From Pseudomonas sp. GCEP-101 (GTDB lineage Bacteria > Pseudomonadota > Gammaproteobacteria > Pseudomonadales > Pseudomonadaceae), in NCBI RefSeq assembly GCF_025133575.1, contig NZ_CP104011.1, positions 2,604,001 through 2,668,000 on the forward strand: a stretch of 64,000 nt of DNA. The letters run 5' to 3'. The position numbers were made by a program, and so were the translations under genes. The notes under the pieces are model-generated. The model was given only the letters and a program-made list of their open reading frames with translations, was not told the DNA's origin and did no database searches. Positions 49,151 to 58,067 of this stretch are shown piece after piece (position 1 is the stretch's first letter; each line of letters begins with the position of its first letter).

Positions 49151-51541
49151 ATGCGGCACTGGCTGATCTTCCTGATCCTTCTCATCCTCTCGCCAGTGGC
49201 GAGCGCCATCAGCTTCGACGAGCACGTCGGGCAGTTGCCCTTGGGGCGGGCGATGGATGTCTTCGAGGACGTGCGCGGCACGGCCGACATCGCCGAGATC
49301 AGCTCGCCGGCGCTGGCCGCCAGCTTCCGGCGCCATGAGCGCGACGTGCTCAACGCCGGTTATTCGCGCTCGGTGTTCTGGTTGCGCCTGGACCTGGACT
49401 ACCAGCCCAAGGCTTCCAGCGACCCGGCCAACTGGCTGCTGGAGCTGGCCTACCCGCCGCTGGACAAGCTCGACCTGTACCTGCCCGACGGCCGCGGCGG
49501 CTTCGCGCTGGCCCAGCGCACCGGCGATACCCTGCCATTCGACAGCCGGCCGATTCGCCAGAACAACTACCTGTTCGATCTCAAGCTGGAGCCGAACCAA
49601 CCGCTGCGCGTCTACCTGCGCCTGGAAAGCCAGGGCTCGATCCAGGCACCGCTGACGCTCTGGTCGCCCAAGGCGTACCTGGAAGAACAGCCGGGACGCA
49701 TCTACGTGCTGGGCATCATCTATGGCGTGCTGCTGGTGATGATGATCTACAACCTGTTCATCTTCCTCAGCGTCCGCGACACCAGCTACCTCTACTACAT
49801 CCTTTATATAGCCTCGTTCGGCTTCTACCAGATCTCGGTCAACGGCGCGGGCATCGAGTACTTCTGGCCGAACAACCCCTGGTGGGCCAACGCCTCCACG
49901 CCCTTCCTGATCGGCTCGGCCGGGCTGTTCGGCTGCCAGTTCGCCCGCAGCTTCCTGCACACCCGCGAGCACAGCCTGTGGATCGACCGCATCCTGCGGG
50001 TGCTGATGGGCGTCGGTGCGCTGGTGATGGTGCTGGCGCTGACCGTCAGCTACGCCATCGCCCTGCGCCTGGCCACCTACCTGGCGCTGGCCTTCACCGT
50101 GGTGATCTTCACCGCCGGCATCGTTGCCTGGCTGCGCGGCATGCGCGTGGCGCGCTATTTCATCTTCGCCTGGAGCGCCTTCCTGCTCGGCGGGATCATC
50201 AACACGCTGATGGTGCTGGGCCTGCTGCCCAACGTCTTCCTCACCATGTACGCCAGCCAGATCGGCTCGGCGCTGGAGGTCGGCCTGCTGTCCCTGGCGC
50301 TGGCGGACCGCATCAACGCCATGAAGGAGGAACGCACGCGCATCCTCCAGGAAACCAGCCGCAAGCTGGAACAACTGAACCTGGAACTGGCCAGCAGCAA
50401 CCGCCTCAAGGACGAATTCCTCGCCACCGTCACCCACGAGCTGCGCACGCCGATGAGCGGCGTCATCGGTTCGCTGGAACTGATGCAGACGGTGCCGATG
50501 GATATCGAGCTGACCCAGTACCACAAGACCGCCAGCGGTTCGGCGCGGGACATGATGCGCATGGTCAACGACATCCTCGCGCTGATCGAACTGCAGGCCG
50601 GCAAGCTCTACCCGCGCCGCGAGCCGTTCAGCCTGCGCGGGCTGTGCGACGGGCTGCGCGCGCAGTACGCGCCGCGCGCCGAGGAACGCGGGCTGCGCTT
50701 CGTCCTGCAACTGGACGAGAGCCTGCCCGACACCCTCGAAGGCGACGCCGGCAAGCTGACCCAGGCGCTGGGCTACCTGATCGACAACGCCATCAAGTTC
50801 ACCCACCAGGGCGGCGTGCACCTGCGCGTGGGGGGAACGACGAATGCAGAAGGGCTGGCGCTGCGCGTCGAGGTGCAGGACAGCGGCATCGGCTTCTCGA
50901 CGCCGTCGGACGGTGCGCTGTATCAGCGCTTCTTCCAGCTCGACGGCTCACTCACCCGCGAGTACGGCGGCCTCGGTATTGGCCTGGCGCTGTGCCGCAA
51001 GCTGGTGGCGCTGCTGGGTGGCACCCTGAGCCACGAGTCCGTGCCGGGGCAGGGCAGCCGCTTCGCGCTGGAACTGCAGGTCGGCCAGCCGGCCCAGAGC
51101 ATTGCCCCGCCGCCGCGCCGCGCCGGTGGCCAGGCGCTGCGCAGCCCGGACCAGTGCACCGTGCTGGTGGTGGAAGACAACGCCATCAACCAGCTGGTGA
51201 TCCGCGGCATGCTGCTCAAGCTCGGCTACCGCGTGCGCACCGCCGACAACGGCGCCGAAGCCATCGAGCTGCTGCGCCGGGAGACCATCGACACCGTGCT
51301 GCTGGACTGCCAGATGCCGGTGATGGACGGCTTCGCCACCTGCCGCGCGATCCGCACCCTGCCGGGCTGCACGGACCTGCCCGTACTGGCCATTACCGCC
51401 CATAGCCACAGCGGCGACCGCGAGCGCTGCCTGGCTGCCGGGATGAGCGACTACATGGCCAAGCCGGTGAAGTTCGAGGAGCTGCAGACGCTGCTGCACG
51501 ACTGGCTGCTGTGCCAGCCGGCGTTGCCGAGCCAGGCCTGA
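49151..51541 (+). CDS. ladS: LadS-type hybrid sensor histidine kinase
   Basis: 796 residues from the ATG at 49151; the frame extends 20 codons further but the hydrophobic signal begins here (R-H-W-L-I-F-L-I-L-L). Domains: a periplasmic 7TMR-DISMED2 sensor (about 35-165), seven membrane helices (about 185-385), HisKA with H429 in T-H-E-L-R-T-P, HATPase (about 540-650), and a receiver with V-L-V-V-E-D-N at 671 and phospho-acceptor D719. There is no Hpt domain. In P. aeruginosa LadS feeds the GacS/GacA-Rsm pathway and favours biofilm over type III secretion; the same is inferred here. Confidence 0.95.
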   Translation: MRHWLIFLILLILSPVASAISFDEHVGQLPLGRAMDVFEDVRGTADIAEISSPALAASFRRHERDVLNAGYSRSVFWLRLDLDYQPKASSDPANWLLELAYPPLDKLDLYLPDGRGGFALAQRTGDTLPFDSRPIRQNNYLFDLKLEPNQPLRVYLRLESQGSIQAPLTLWSPKAYLEEQPGRIYVLGIIYGVLLVMMIYNLFIFLSVRDTSYLYYILYIASFGFYQISVNGAGIEYFWPNNPWWANASTPFLIGSAGLFGCQFARSFLHTREHSLWIDRILRVLMGVGALVMVLALTVSYAIALRLATYLALAFTVVIFTAGIVAWLRGMRVARYFIFAWSAFLLGGIINTLMVLGLLPNVFLTMYASQIGSALEVGLLSLALADRINAMKEERTRILQETSRKLEQLNLELASSNRLKDEFLATVTHELRTPMSGVIGSLELMQTVPMDIELTQYHKTASGSARDMMRMVNDILALIELQAGKLYPRREPFSLRGLCDGLRAQYAPRAEERGLRFVLQLDESLPDTLEGDAGKLTQALGYLIDNAIKFTHQGGVHLRVGGTTNAEGLALRVEVQDSGIGFSTPSDGALYQRFFQLDGSLTREYGGLGIGLALCRKLVALLGGTLSHESVPGQGSRFALELQVGQPAQSIAPPPRRAGGQALRSPDQCTVLVVEDNAINQLVIRGMLLKLGYRVRTADNGAEAIELLRRETIDTVLLDCQMPVMDGFATCRAIRTLPGCTDLPVLAITAHSHSGDRERCLAAGMSDYMAKPVKFEELQTLLHDWLLCQPALPSQA

Positions 51542-51588
51542 CAGGAAGCGCGCCAGGCCTGCATGTGCCGCGGAATCCATGCCGTTCT

Positions 51589-51653
51589 GTTCGCGAGCAA
51601 GCTCGCTCCTACAGGTCGGCGCGCTCTTCGTAGGAGCGAGCTTGCTCGCGAAC
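51589..51653. repeat. REP pair, 65 nt (class 1, GTTC-first)
   Basis: Units at 51589-51612 and 51630-51653 with a 17-base spacer ending GCTCTTC, like the end of the spacer at 10251-10280. Confidence 0.95.
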
Positions 51654-51690
51654 AGCTCTTAGGGCCGGCAGGCGGCAGCGGCTTACCCCT

Positions 51691-51736
51691 GTAGGAGCGG
51701 GCCATGCCCGCGATCACGCGCATGGCGCGCTCCTAC
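51691..51736. repeat. Short palindromic repeat, class 3 (46 nt)
   Basis: GTAGGAGCGGGCCATGCCCG then CGATCACGCGCATGG and CGCGCTCCTAC. Same length as the copies at 31677 and 59867. Confidence 0.85.
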
Positions 51737-51762
51737 AATGTTGCACCACGCCTGCCGAGCCG

Positions 51763-51833
51763 CAGGAGCGGAGTCTGTCCGCGCTTGGCCACGCTGCTAG
51801 CTGGAAACCATCACCGGCGAAGTCCGCTCCTAC
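51763..51833. repeat. REP pair, class 2, diverged
   Basis: CAGGAGCGGAGTCTGTCCGC at the left and GAAGTCCGCTCCTAC at the right, 71 bases apart end to end. With the two repeats before it and the terminator after, it fills the 365-base gap between ladS and ilvE. Confidence 0.75.
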
Positions 51834-51850
51834 GACTCCGTGAGCCCATG

Positions 51851-51884
51851 AAAAACGCCGCGGTACCTTGCGGTAGCGCGGCGT
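51851..51884 (-). terminator. Terminator of ilvE
   Basis: AAAAACGCCGCG and CGCGGCGTTT form the stem; on the minus strand GCGGCGTTTTTC ends the hairpin. It lies 23 bases past the ilvE stop. Confidence 0.85.
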
Positions 51885-51906
51885 TTCTCTGAGCGAGCTG
51901 TCAGTC

Positions 51907-52929
51907 TCAGTCGACCTTGACCACCCAGCCTTCCGGGCCTTCCACGTCGCCCTTCTGGATGCCGGTCAGCTCTTCGTACAGGCGACGGGTCACCGGGCCG
52001 ACGTCTTCGCGGCTGAAGAACACGTGCAGGTTGTCCTTGTACTGGATGCCGCCGATCGGCGTGATCACCGCCGCGGTGCCGCAGGCGCCGGCCTCCTTGA
52101 AGCGGGCCAGATCGTCGATCTGCACGTCGCCTTCGATCACCTTCAGGCCCAGGCGCTGCTCGGCCAGTTGCATCAGCGACAGGCGGGTGATGCCTGGCAG
52201 CACGGAACTCGAGCGCGGGGTGACGAACTCGTTGTCGTGAGTGATGGCGAAGAAGTTGGCCGAGCCCACTTCCTCGATGCGGCTGTGGGTGGCCGGGTCG
52301 AGGTAGATGCAGTCGGCGAAGCCGTCTTTCTTGGCCTGGGCGCCCGGCATCAGGCTGGCGGCGTAGTTGCCGCCGACCTTGGCGGCGCCGGTGCCGTTGG
52401 GGGCGGCGCGGTCGTAGGTGGAAATCACGAAGTCATGGGGCTTCATGCCGCCCTTGAAGTAGGCGCCGACCGGGATGCAGAACACCGAGAAGATGAACTC
52501 CGGGGCCGGGCGCACGCCGATGTTGTCGCCGACGCCGATCACGAACGGGCGCAGGTACAGCGCGCCGCCGGAGCCGTACGGCGGAATGAAGCGCTCGTTG
52601 GCGCGCACGACCTGCTTGCAGGCATCGATGAACTGCTGTTCGGACACCTGCGGCATCAGCACGCGGGCGCAGCTGCGGGCCATGCGCGCGGCGTTCTGGT
52701 CCGGGCGGAACAGGTTGATCGAGCCGTCCTTGCAGCGGTAGGCCTTCAGGCCTTCGAAGCACTGCTGGCCGTAGTGCAGGGCCGAGGAGCCCTCACTAAT
52801 GTGCAGGGTGTTGTCTTCGGTCAGCTTGCCGTCGTCCCACAGACCATCGCGCCAGTGGGAGATGTAACGGAAGTCGGTCTTGATGTAATCGAATCCGAGC
52901 GTGCCCCAATCGATGTCTTTCTGTTCCAT
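51907..52929 (-). CDS. ilvE: Branched-chain amino acid aminotransferase, type II
   Basis: 340 residues, start with GAGG just upstream. Fold type IV aminotransferase with the PLP lysine in A-A-K-V-G-G-N-Y-A-A-S, plus H-Y-G-Q-Q-C-F-E-G-L-K and A-C-G-T-A-A-V-I-T-P. The length and the first 60 residues match the longer, eukaryote-like class (TIGR01123), not the 307-residue E. coli type. It catalyses the last step to Leu, Ile and Val and the first step of their breakdown. Confidence 0.94.
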   Translation of the reverse strand: MEQKDIDWGTLGFDYIKTDFRYISHWRDGLWDDGKLTEDNTLHISEGSSALHYGQQCFEGLKAYRCKDGSINLFRPDQNAARMARSCARVLMPQVSEQQFIDACKQVVRANERFIPPYGSGGALYLRPFVIGVGDNIGVRPAPEFIFSVFCIPVGAYFKGGMKPHDFVISTYDRAAPNGTGAAKVGGNYAASLMPGAQAKKDGFADCIYLDPATHSRIEEVGSANFFAITHDNEFVTPRSSSVLPGITRLSLMQLAEQRLGLKVIEGDVQIDDLARFKEAGACGTAAVITPIGGIQYKDNLHVFFSREDVGPVTRRLYEELTGIQKGDVEGPEGWVVKVD

Positions 52930-53276
52930 GGTTGCCTCAATTCAATGGGATTACCTGCGGTTGCCGCGCGCCGAGCAAGGCAGGCGAGCATCCGGGCAGA
53001 GGGTTTGGCGGGCTCTGGCGGCGGGCTGCCCGAATCGACCAGCGATTGGGTGGCGCGGCGGGAACGGCGTTCTCCGCGGGATGGTCACCGCCAGGACTCC
53101 ATCAAGACTTGCCATGATACCGGCGATATTCGCGGCTGTGGGGGCCTGCCTGCGAATATCGCTGCCATCAGTCGTCTGGAGAAACGGGCGACACGCGCCC
53201 GCGGGTGGTGCGGCGCGTTGTCCTGATTGGCCCTGCCGCTGGCGCTTTTGCCCCTTTTAGCCAAGGTCTGAAGCAT
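52930..53276. other. Intergenic region, ilvE / tetR
   Basis: About 350 bases without a supported gene. The centre carries CGATATTCGC and GCGAATATCG (53127-53136 and 53152-53161), a perfect 10-base inverted repeat separated by 15 bases. Its spacing of about two helical turns would suit a dimeric regulator. Confidence 0.5.
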
Positions 53277-53311
53277 GATTCACTGATTTTCATGCAATGA
53301 ATTCGGATTCA
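53277..53311. promoter_or_regulatory. Candidate TetR operator overlapping the tetR start region
   Basis: Three GATTCA/TGAAT half-sites lie just before the tetR ATG: GATTCA at 53277, TGAATT at 53298 and GATTCA at 53306, the last two forming TGAAT-TCGG-ATTCA. Autorepression would be typical of the family. Confidence 0.45.
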
Positions 53312-53315
53312 GACC

Positions 53316-53978
53316 ATGGCCTACCGACACTCCCCGGCGCGGTTGCAGAAGGACGGCGAACTGCGCGAGCGCATCCTCAGGCTGGCGCTGGCACGGGTGG
53401 CCGACGGTGGTTTCGCCGCGCTGACCATGCAGAGCCTGGCCGACGACGCCGGCATCGCCACCGGCAGCCTTTACCGGCACTTCAGCGGCAAGGGCGAGCT
53501 GGCTGCCGAGGTCTTCGCCCGCGCCAGCCAGCGCGAGGTCGATACCCTCGCAGCGCTGCTGCAGGCGCCCGGCAGCCCCGCCGAGCGCCTGCGGCGCGGC
53601 CTGCATCAGTTCGCCGCGCGCGCCTGGGGCAGCCGCCGGCTGGCCTTTGCGCTGATCGCCGAACCGGTCGACCCGGAAGTGGACGAGCAGCGCCTGATCT
53701 ACCGCGAAGCCTACGCCGCGCTGTTCGTCACCCTGCTGGAGCAGGGCATCGCCGCCGGCGAATTCCAGCCCCAGCCGGTGCAACTCACCGCCGCCTGCCT
53801 GGTGGGCGCTATCGCTGAAGCGCTGGTTGGCCCGCTGTCGCCGCCGGCCCGCGCCGCGCGGGATGCCGGGCAACCCAGCGCTTCCCTGGAGGACGTCAGC
53901 GACGCCCTCGCCAGCTTCTGCCTGCGCGCCGTCGGGGCGCACACGTCTGCCACGCCTGTTACGGAGGACCCGCCATGA
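53316..53978 (+). CDS. TetR-family transcriptional regulator
   Basis: 220 residues. The N-terminal HTH is clear: I-L-R-L-A-L-A-R-V, M-Q-S-L-A-D-D-A-G-I-A-T-G-S-L-Y-R-H-F-S-G-K-G-E-L split over residues 30-60. The C-terminal ligand domain is of the AcrR/FadR-like size. The stop overlaps the aidB start (ATGA), so it likely controls that gene. The inducer is unknown; an acyl-CoA or related thioester is one guess. Confidence 0.92.
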   Translation: MAYRHSPARLQKDGELRERILRLALARVADGGFAALTMQSLADDAGIATGSLYRHFSGKGELAAEVFARASQREVDTLAALLQAPGSPAERLRRGLHQFAARAWGSRRLAFALIAEPVDPEVDEQRLIYREAYAALFVTLLEQGIAAGEFQPQPVQLTAACLVGAIAEALVGPLSPPARAARDAGQPSASLEDVSDALASFCLRAVGAHTSATPVTEDPP

Positions 53979-55624
53979 TCCCGCACCAGTACGCCGAAAC
54001 CCACGAAGTGACCAACCAGGTACCGCCGCTGGACGGCGCCAACCTCTATCGCGTCGATGTCCCGTTGCAGGAATGGGTACGCCGCTACGGCGGCGGCTGG
54101 GCCGAGCAGAAGCTCGATGCCTATGGTGCGCTGGCCGGCGGGCCGCTGATGGCGGCGGGCTTCCTCGCCAACGAGAACAAGCCGGTGTTCAAGTCCCACG
54201 ACCGCTTCGGCCACCGCGTCGACCTGGTGGAGTTCCACCCGGCCTACCATGAGCTGATGCGCGCGGCCATCGAAGCCGGCATCCCGTCCATGCCCTGGAC
54301 CGACCCGCGCGCCGGCGCCCACGTCGCCCGCGCCGGGATGAGCTACCTGCACAGCCAGGCCGAAGCCGGCAGCGGCTGCCCGCTGACCATGACCTTCGCC
54401 AGCGTGCCGGCCCTGCGCCTGCAACCGGACCTCGCCGAGCAGTGGCTGCCGAAGATCCTCTCCACCGAATACGACCCGCGCAACCTGCCCATCGGGCAGA
54501 AGGCCGGCGCCACCATCGGCATGGCCATGACCGAGAAGCAGGGCGGCACCGATGTACGGGCCAACACCACCCGCGCCTACCCGGTGGGCATCCCGGGGCC
54601 GGGCCAGGCCTACGAACTGGTCGGCCACAAGTGGTTCTGCTCCGCGCCGATGTGCGACGCCTTCCTCACCCTGGCCTACACCGACAAGGGCCTGACCTGC
54701 TTCCTGCTGCCCCGCCATCGCCCGGACGGCAGCCGCAACGAGTTCTACATCCAGCGCCTGAAGAACAAGCTGGGCAACTGGTCCAACGCCTCCAGCGAGG
54801 TGGAATACCGCGGCGCGCTGGCCTGGATGGTCGGCGAAGAAGGCCGCGGCGTGCCCACCATCATCGAGATGGTCGCCATGACCCGCTTCGACTGCATGGT
54901 CGGCTCCAGCTCGCTGATGCGCCAGGCACTGACCCAGGCCGCGCACCACTGCGCCTACCGCCAGGTCGGCGGCCGCGTGCTGGCCGAGCAGCCGCTGATG
55001 CAGAACGTCCTGGCCGACCTCGCGCTGGAAAGCGAAGCCGCGCTGGCGCTGACGATGCGCATGGGCCGCGCGCTGGATCACCTGCACGACGAGCAGGAGG
55101 ACAAGTTCGCCCGCCTGGTCACCGCCGTGGGCAAGTACTGGATCTGCAAACGCGCCCCCGCGATGATCAACGAAGCCGCCGAATGCCTGGGTGGCGCTGG
55201 CTACGTCGAGGACACCATTCTCCCACGTCTGTACCGCGAGGCGCCGGTGAACTCCACCTGGGAAGGCTCGGGCAACGTCCAGTGCCTGGACGTGTTGCGC
55301 GCGCTGTCGAAGGAGCCGGGCGTGCTCGACGCGCTGTTCACCGAACTGGGCGACGGCCACGGGGACGCGCGCCTGGCCTCGTTCATCGGCAACCTCAAGG
55401 CCTCCTTCGCCGACACCCAGGACATCCAGTACCGCGCCCGCCAGCTCACCGAGAACGTCGCCGTCGCCCTGCAGGCCAAGCTGCTGCTGGAGGCGGGCAA
55501 CTCGGTGGTTTCCGACGCCTTCATCGCCAGCCGCCTGGACGACGGCGGCCGCGTCTACGGCACCCTGCCGCGCGGGGTGGATGTGGAAGCGCTGGTGGCT
55601 CGGGCGACGCCGCATCTGGCGTGA
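53975..55624 (+). CDS. aidB: AidB-like acyl-CoA dehydrogenase family protein
   Basis: 549 residues. Similarity to E. coli AidB is strong along the length: T-N-Q-V-P-P-L-D-G-A-N-L-Y at the start, M-T-E-K-Q-G-G-T-D-V, L-V-G-H-K-W-F-C-S, N-K-L-G-N-W-S-N-A-S and V-N-S-T-W-E-G-S-G-N. AidB binds FAD and DNA and is induced by alkylation damage through Ada; here the gene follows a TetR gene instead, so its control differs. A general acyl-CoA oxidation role is the alternative. Confidence 0.87.
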   Translation: MIPHQYAETHEVTNQVPPLDGANLYRVDVPLQEWVRRYGGGWAEQKLDAYGALAGGPLMAAGFLANENKPVFKSHDRFGHRVDLVEFHPAYHELMRAAIEAGIPSMPWTDPRAGAHVARAGMSYLHSQAEAGSGCPLTMTFASVPALRLQPDLAEQWLPKILSTEYDPRNLPIGQKAGATIGMAMTEKQGGTDVRANTTRAYPVGIPGPGQAYELVGHKWFCSAPMCDAFLTLAYTDKGLTCFLLPRHRPDGSRNEFYIQRLKNKLGNWSNASSEVEYRGALAWMVGEEGRGVPTIIEMVAMTRFDCMVGSSSLMRQALTQAAHHCAYRQVGGRVLAEQPLMQNVLADLALESEAALALTMRMGRALDHLHDEQEDKFARLVTAVGKYWICKRAPAMINEAAECLGGAGYVEDTILPRLYREAPVNSTWEGSGNVQCLDVLRALSKEPGVLDALFTELGDGHGDARLASFIGNLKASFADTQDIQYRARQLTENVAVALQAKLLLEAGNSVVSDAFIASRLDDGGRVYGTLPRGVDVEALVARATPHLA

Positions 55625-55655
55625 GGTGGGAGAGCGGGGCGATGTTGCCCCGCTT

Positions 55656-55988
55656 TCAGCTGAGCAGGCGTTTGCTCAGCAATTGCTGGAAATCGCGCCG
55701 CCCATCGATGACCAGATGGACATGAACGGTCTTGTCGCTGATCCGGTAGATGACACGGTATGGCTTGAAGAAGACCTGGCGGTACTCCTGGATGCCTAGC
55801 TTCATCAATTCCCGCAGGTGACCGCCGCGCTGGGGTTGTTGGACCAGTTCGGCAATGGTTCGCAGCAATTGGTCGAGCACGTAGTCGGCGTTCTCGCGGC
55901 AGTCGAAATCGGCGATGTAGTCATAGATCCCTTCCAGGTCCCGCTCTGCGCCGCGCGTGATCAGAACCTCATAGGTCACGTCGCTCAC
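55656..55988 (-). CDS. RelE/ParE-family toxin
   Basis: 110 residues. The pattern is V-L-I-T-R-G-A-E-R-D-L-E-G-I-Y-D-Y-I near the start, P-Q-R-G-G-H-L-R-E-L and F-K-P-Y-R-V-I-Y-R-I near the end. RelE members cut mRNA on ribosomes and ParE members poison gyrase; the sequence alone does not decide. Its ATG overlaps the antitoxin stop. The opposite-strand neighbours aidB and amn flank the pair, which looks inserted between them. Confidence 0.9.
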   Translation of the reverse strand: MSDVTYEVLITRGAERDLEGIYDYIADFDCRENADYVLDQLLRTIAELVQQPQRGGHLRELMKLGIQEYRQVFFKPYRVIYRISDKTVHVHLVIDGRRDFQQLLSKRLLS

Positions 55989-56269
55989 GGTTGCAGGCGA
56001 CGCTTGCGCAAGCGCTCCGTGACATCACCTAGCGTGCTGGTCTGGCCAGTGGCAATTTCCTGATTACCCAACGCGAGAATTTTCAGAAGCGCCAGCGTTT
56101 CCTGGGTTTCCTCATAGGACCGCACGTCCTGAATCACCGCTTTGGCTTCGCCATTCTGGGTGATGATCAGGGGCTCCTGTTGTTCGGCCAGTTGCTTGAG
56201 CACTTCGGCGGCGTTGGATTTCAGGTAGCTGATGGGTTTGACCTGGCTGGAATAGCGCACGATGACCAC
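55985..56269 (-). CDS. Phd/YefM-family antitoxin
   Basis: 94 residues from a GTG at 56269; a second GTG at 56260 has a better ribosome site (AGGTGG) and would give 91 residues. The core V-K-P-I-S-Y-L-K-S-N-A-A-E-V-L and E-P-L-I-I-T-Q-N-G-E-A-K-A-V is the Phd/YefM fold. The C-terminal half, with an Arg/Lys-rich tail, wraps the toxin. It likely autoregulates through the palindrome at 56291. Confidence 0.88.
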   Translation of the reverse strand: MVIVRYSSQVKPISYLKSNAAEVLKQLAEQQEPLIITQNGEAKAVIQDVRSYEETQETLALLKILALGNQEIATGQTSTLGDVTERLRKRRLQP

Positions 56270-56290
56270 CTGTGGTGAGGATCGAATAAA

Positions 56291-56304
56291 GACTTTATAA
56301 AGTC
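56291..56304. promoter_or_regulatory. Palindromic operator of the toxin-antitoxin pair
   Basis: GACTTTATAAAGTC is a perfect 14-base palindrome 22 bases before the antitoxin GTG. It is AT-rich amid GC-rich DNA and overlaps a TATAAAG that could serve as -10. Its position fits conditional autorepression. Confidence 0.7.
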
Positions 56305-56417
56305 CGATTTGCCTATGGTGTCGCTGGTCAGGCTGAAGATCAAGGGCGAAATCTGTCATCCCTTTCCGTGCCGGAAGCAGGCAAGATGGAGCTGATCGTT
56401 CAGACAGGATGCCCACC

Positions 56418-57893
56418 ATGAGTCTTACGACTGGCGACGAGTTCTTCGTCGCGCAGACGGCCGAGGAGGCCGTCGATCAACTGGCCTTGCTTCACGAGCG
56501 CGCCACCGGCGCCCTGAACCAGGCGCTCAAGCGGTACCTCAAGGACCGCGAAGTCCCCGACGCGCAGCAGCGCGAACAATTCCGCTACCCGCTGCTGCGG
56601 GTGACCTACCTGTGCCAGGGCGAAGTGCCCTCCACGACCCGCGCCTACGCCAAGGTCCAGGTGCCCGGCACCTACGCGGTGACCATCACCCAGCCCAAGG
56701 CCTTCCGCAAATACCTGCTGGAGCAGCTGCGACCGCTGATGGAAGACTTCACCGTGCGGGTGGAGGTCGGCGTCAGCCAGCAGAACATTCCCTACCCCTA
56801 CGTCGTGGAGGGTGGCGACGAGCTGGGCGGCTCTGGTGTGACCGCCGCCGAGCTGGCGCGGGTGTTCCCCAGCACCGATCTGTCGGCGACCTCCGACGGC
56901 GTCGCGGACGGCCTGTACGAATGGGAGAACGCCGACCCGATGCCGCTGGCGCTGTTCGATGCCGCGCGGACCGACTTCTCCCTGCGCCGCATGGTGCATT
57001 ACACCGGCAGCGACTGGCGCCATGTGCAGCCGTGGATCCTGCTGACCAACTACCACCGCTACGTCGACCAGTTCATCCACCTGGGCCTGGAGCGCCTGCG
57101 CGATGACCCGCGCTTCGTGCGCATGGTGCTGCCGGGCAACGTGATCATCGAACGCGGCACGGACGAAGGCGAGGCCAACGCCATCGTCGCCAGCGTCGAG
57201 TGGCACCGCTTCCAGATGCCGGCCTATCACCTGATCGCCGAGGACGGCGACGGCGTGACCCTGGTGAACATCGGCGTCGGCCCGTCCAATGCGAAGAACA
57301 TCACCGACCACCTGGCCGTGCTGCGCCCGCACTGCTGGCTGATGGTCGGCCACTGCGGCGGCCTGCGCCAGTCCCAGACCATCGGCGACTACGTGTTGGC
57401 CCACGCCTACATGCGCCGCGATGGCATCCTCGACCGCGTGCTGCCGCCGCACATCCCGATTCCGGCGCTGGCCGAAGTGCAGCTGGCGCTGCAGGAGGCC
57501 GCCGCGCTGGTGACCGGTGAACGCGGCGACCAGCTCAAGCGCCGCTTGCGCACCGGCACCGTGCTCACCTACGACGACCGCAACTGGGAGCTGCACTGGG
57601 CCCAGGAGCGCCCGTTGATCAACCTGGCGCGGGCGATTGCGGTGGACATGGAAAGCGGCACCATCGCCGCCCAGGGCTACCGCCTGCGGGTGCCCTACGG
57701 CACGCTGCTGTGCGTGTCGGACAAGCCCCTGCACAGCGAGATCAAGCTGCCCGGGGCCGCGACGGCCTTTTACCAGCGTGCGGTGAGCCAGCACCTGTCC
57801 ATTGGCATCGCGGCCGTGGACCTGCTGCGCACGCAGCTCAACTCGTTGCACTCGCGCAAGCTGCGCAGCTTCGACGAGCCACCGTTCCGCTGA
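56418..57893 (+). CDS. amn: AMP nucleosidase
   Basis: 491 residues from the ATG at 56418, with AGGA eight bases before; an ATG nine bases earlier directly abuts that site. An N-terminal regulatory domain (1-170) precedes a phosphorylase-like catalytic domain with M-V-G-H-C-G-G-L, V-D-M-E-S-G-T-I-A and L-C-V-S-D-K-P-L. It splits AMP to adenine and ribose-5-phosphate. A repeat and deoC follow. Confidence 0.95.
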   Translation: MSLTTGDEFFVAQTAEEAVDQLALLHERATGALNQALKRYLKDREVPDAQQREQFRYPLLRVTYLCQGEVPSTTRAYAKVQVPGTYAVTITQPKAFRKYLLEQLRPLMEDFTVRVEVGVSQQNIPYPYVVEGGDELGGSGVTAAELARVFPSTDLSATSDGVADGLYEWENADPMPLALFDAARTDFSLRRMVHYTGSDWRHVQPWILLTNYHRYVDQFIHLGLERLRDDPRFVRMVLPGNVIIERGTDEGEANAIVASVEWHRFQMPAYHLIAEDGDGVTLVNIGVGPSNAKNITDHLAVLRPHCWLMVGHCGGLRQSQTIGDYVLAHAYMRRDGILDRVLPPHIPIPALAEVQLALQEAAALVTGERGDQLKRRLRTGTVLTYDDRNWELHWAQERPLINLARAIAVDMESGTIAAQGYRLRVPYGTLLCVSDKPLHSEIKLPGAATAFYQRAVSQHLSIGIAAVDLLRTQLNSLHSRKLRSFDEPPFR

Positions 57894-57970
57894 TCTGCGA
57901 CAGCACACGGGGTGGCCTCCGGAGCGATGGTGGTCGCCTCAGCTGCATCAAGGCCGCAGCGCAGGACGTC

Positions 57971-58032
57971 ACGCGCCAGCGTTATCCGCCGTGCAGGTCG
58001 CGGCGGATAACCCGTTTCAGGTTGTGCGCCCT
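57971..58032. repeat. ACGCGCCAG-GTTATCCGCC palindromic element, copy 1
   Basis: It starts ACGCGCCAGC, then the inverted pair GTTATCCGCC (57981-57990) and GGCGGATAAC (58002-58011), and ends with CCCGTTTCAGGTTGTGCGCC. The same element, better preserved, is at 62284-62359. Confidence 0.85.
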
Positions 58033-58067
58033 GCGGTGCGGAAAAGAGTCGATGGAGAGCGTTGCCG

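Noticed and set aside
49001..50821. 606-codon open frame opposite ladS
   Set aside because: Shadow of the sensor gene; no ribosome site and no family pattern.
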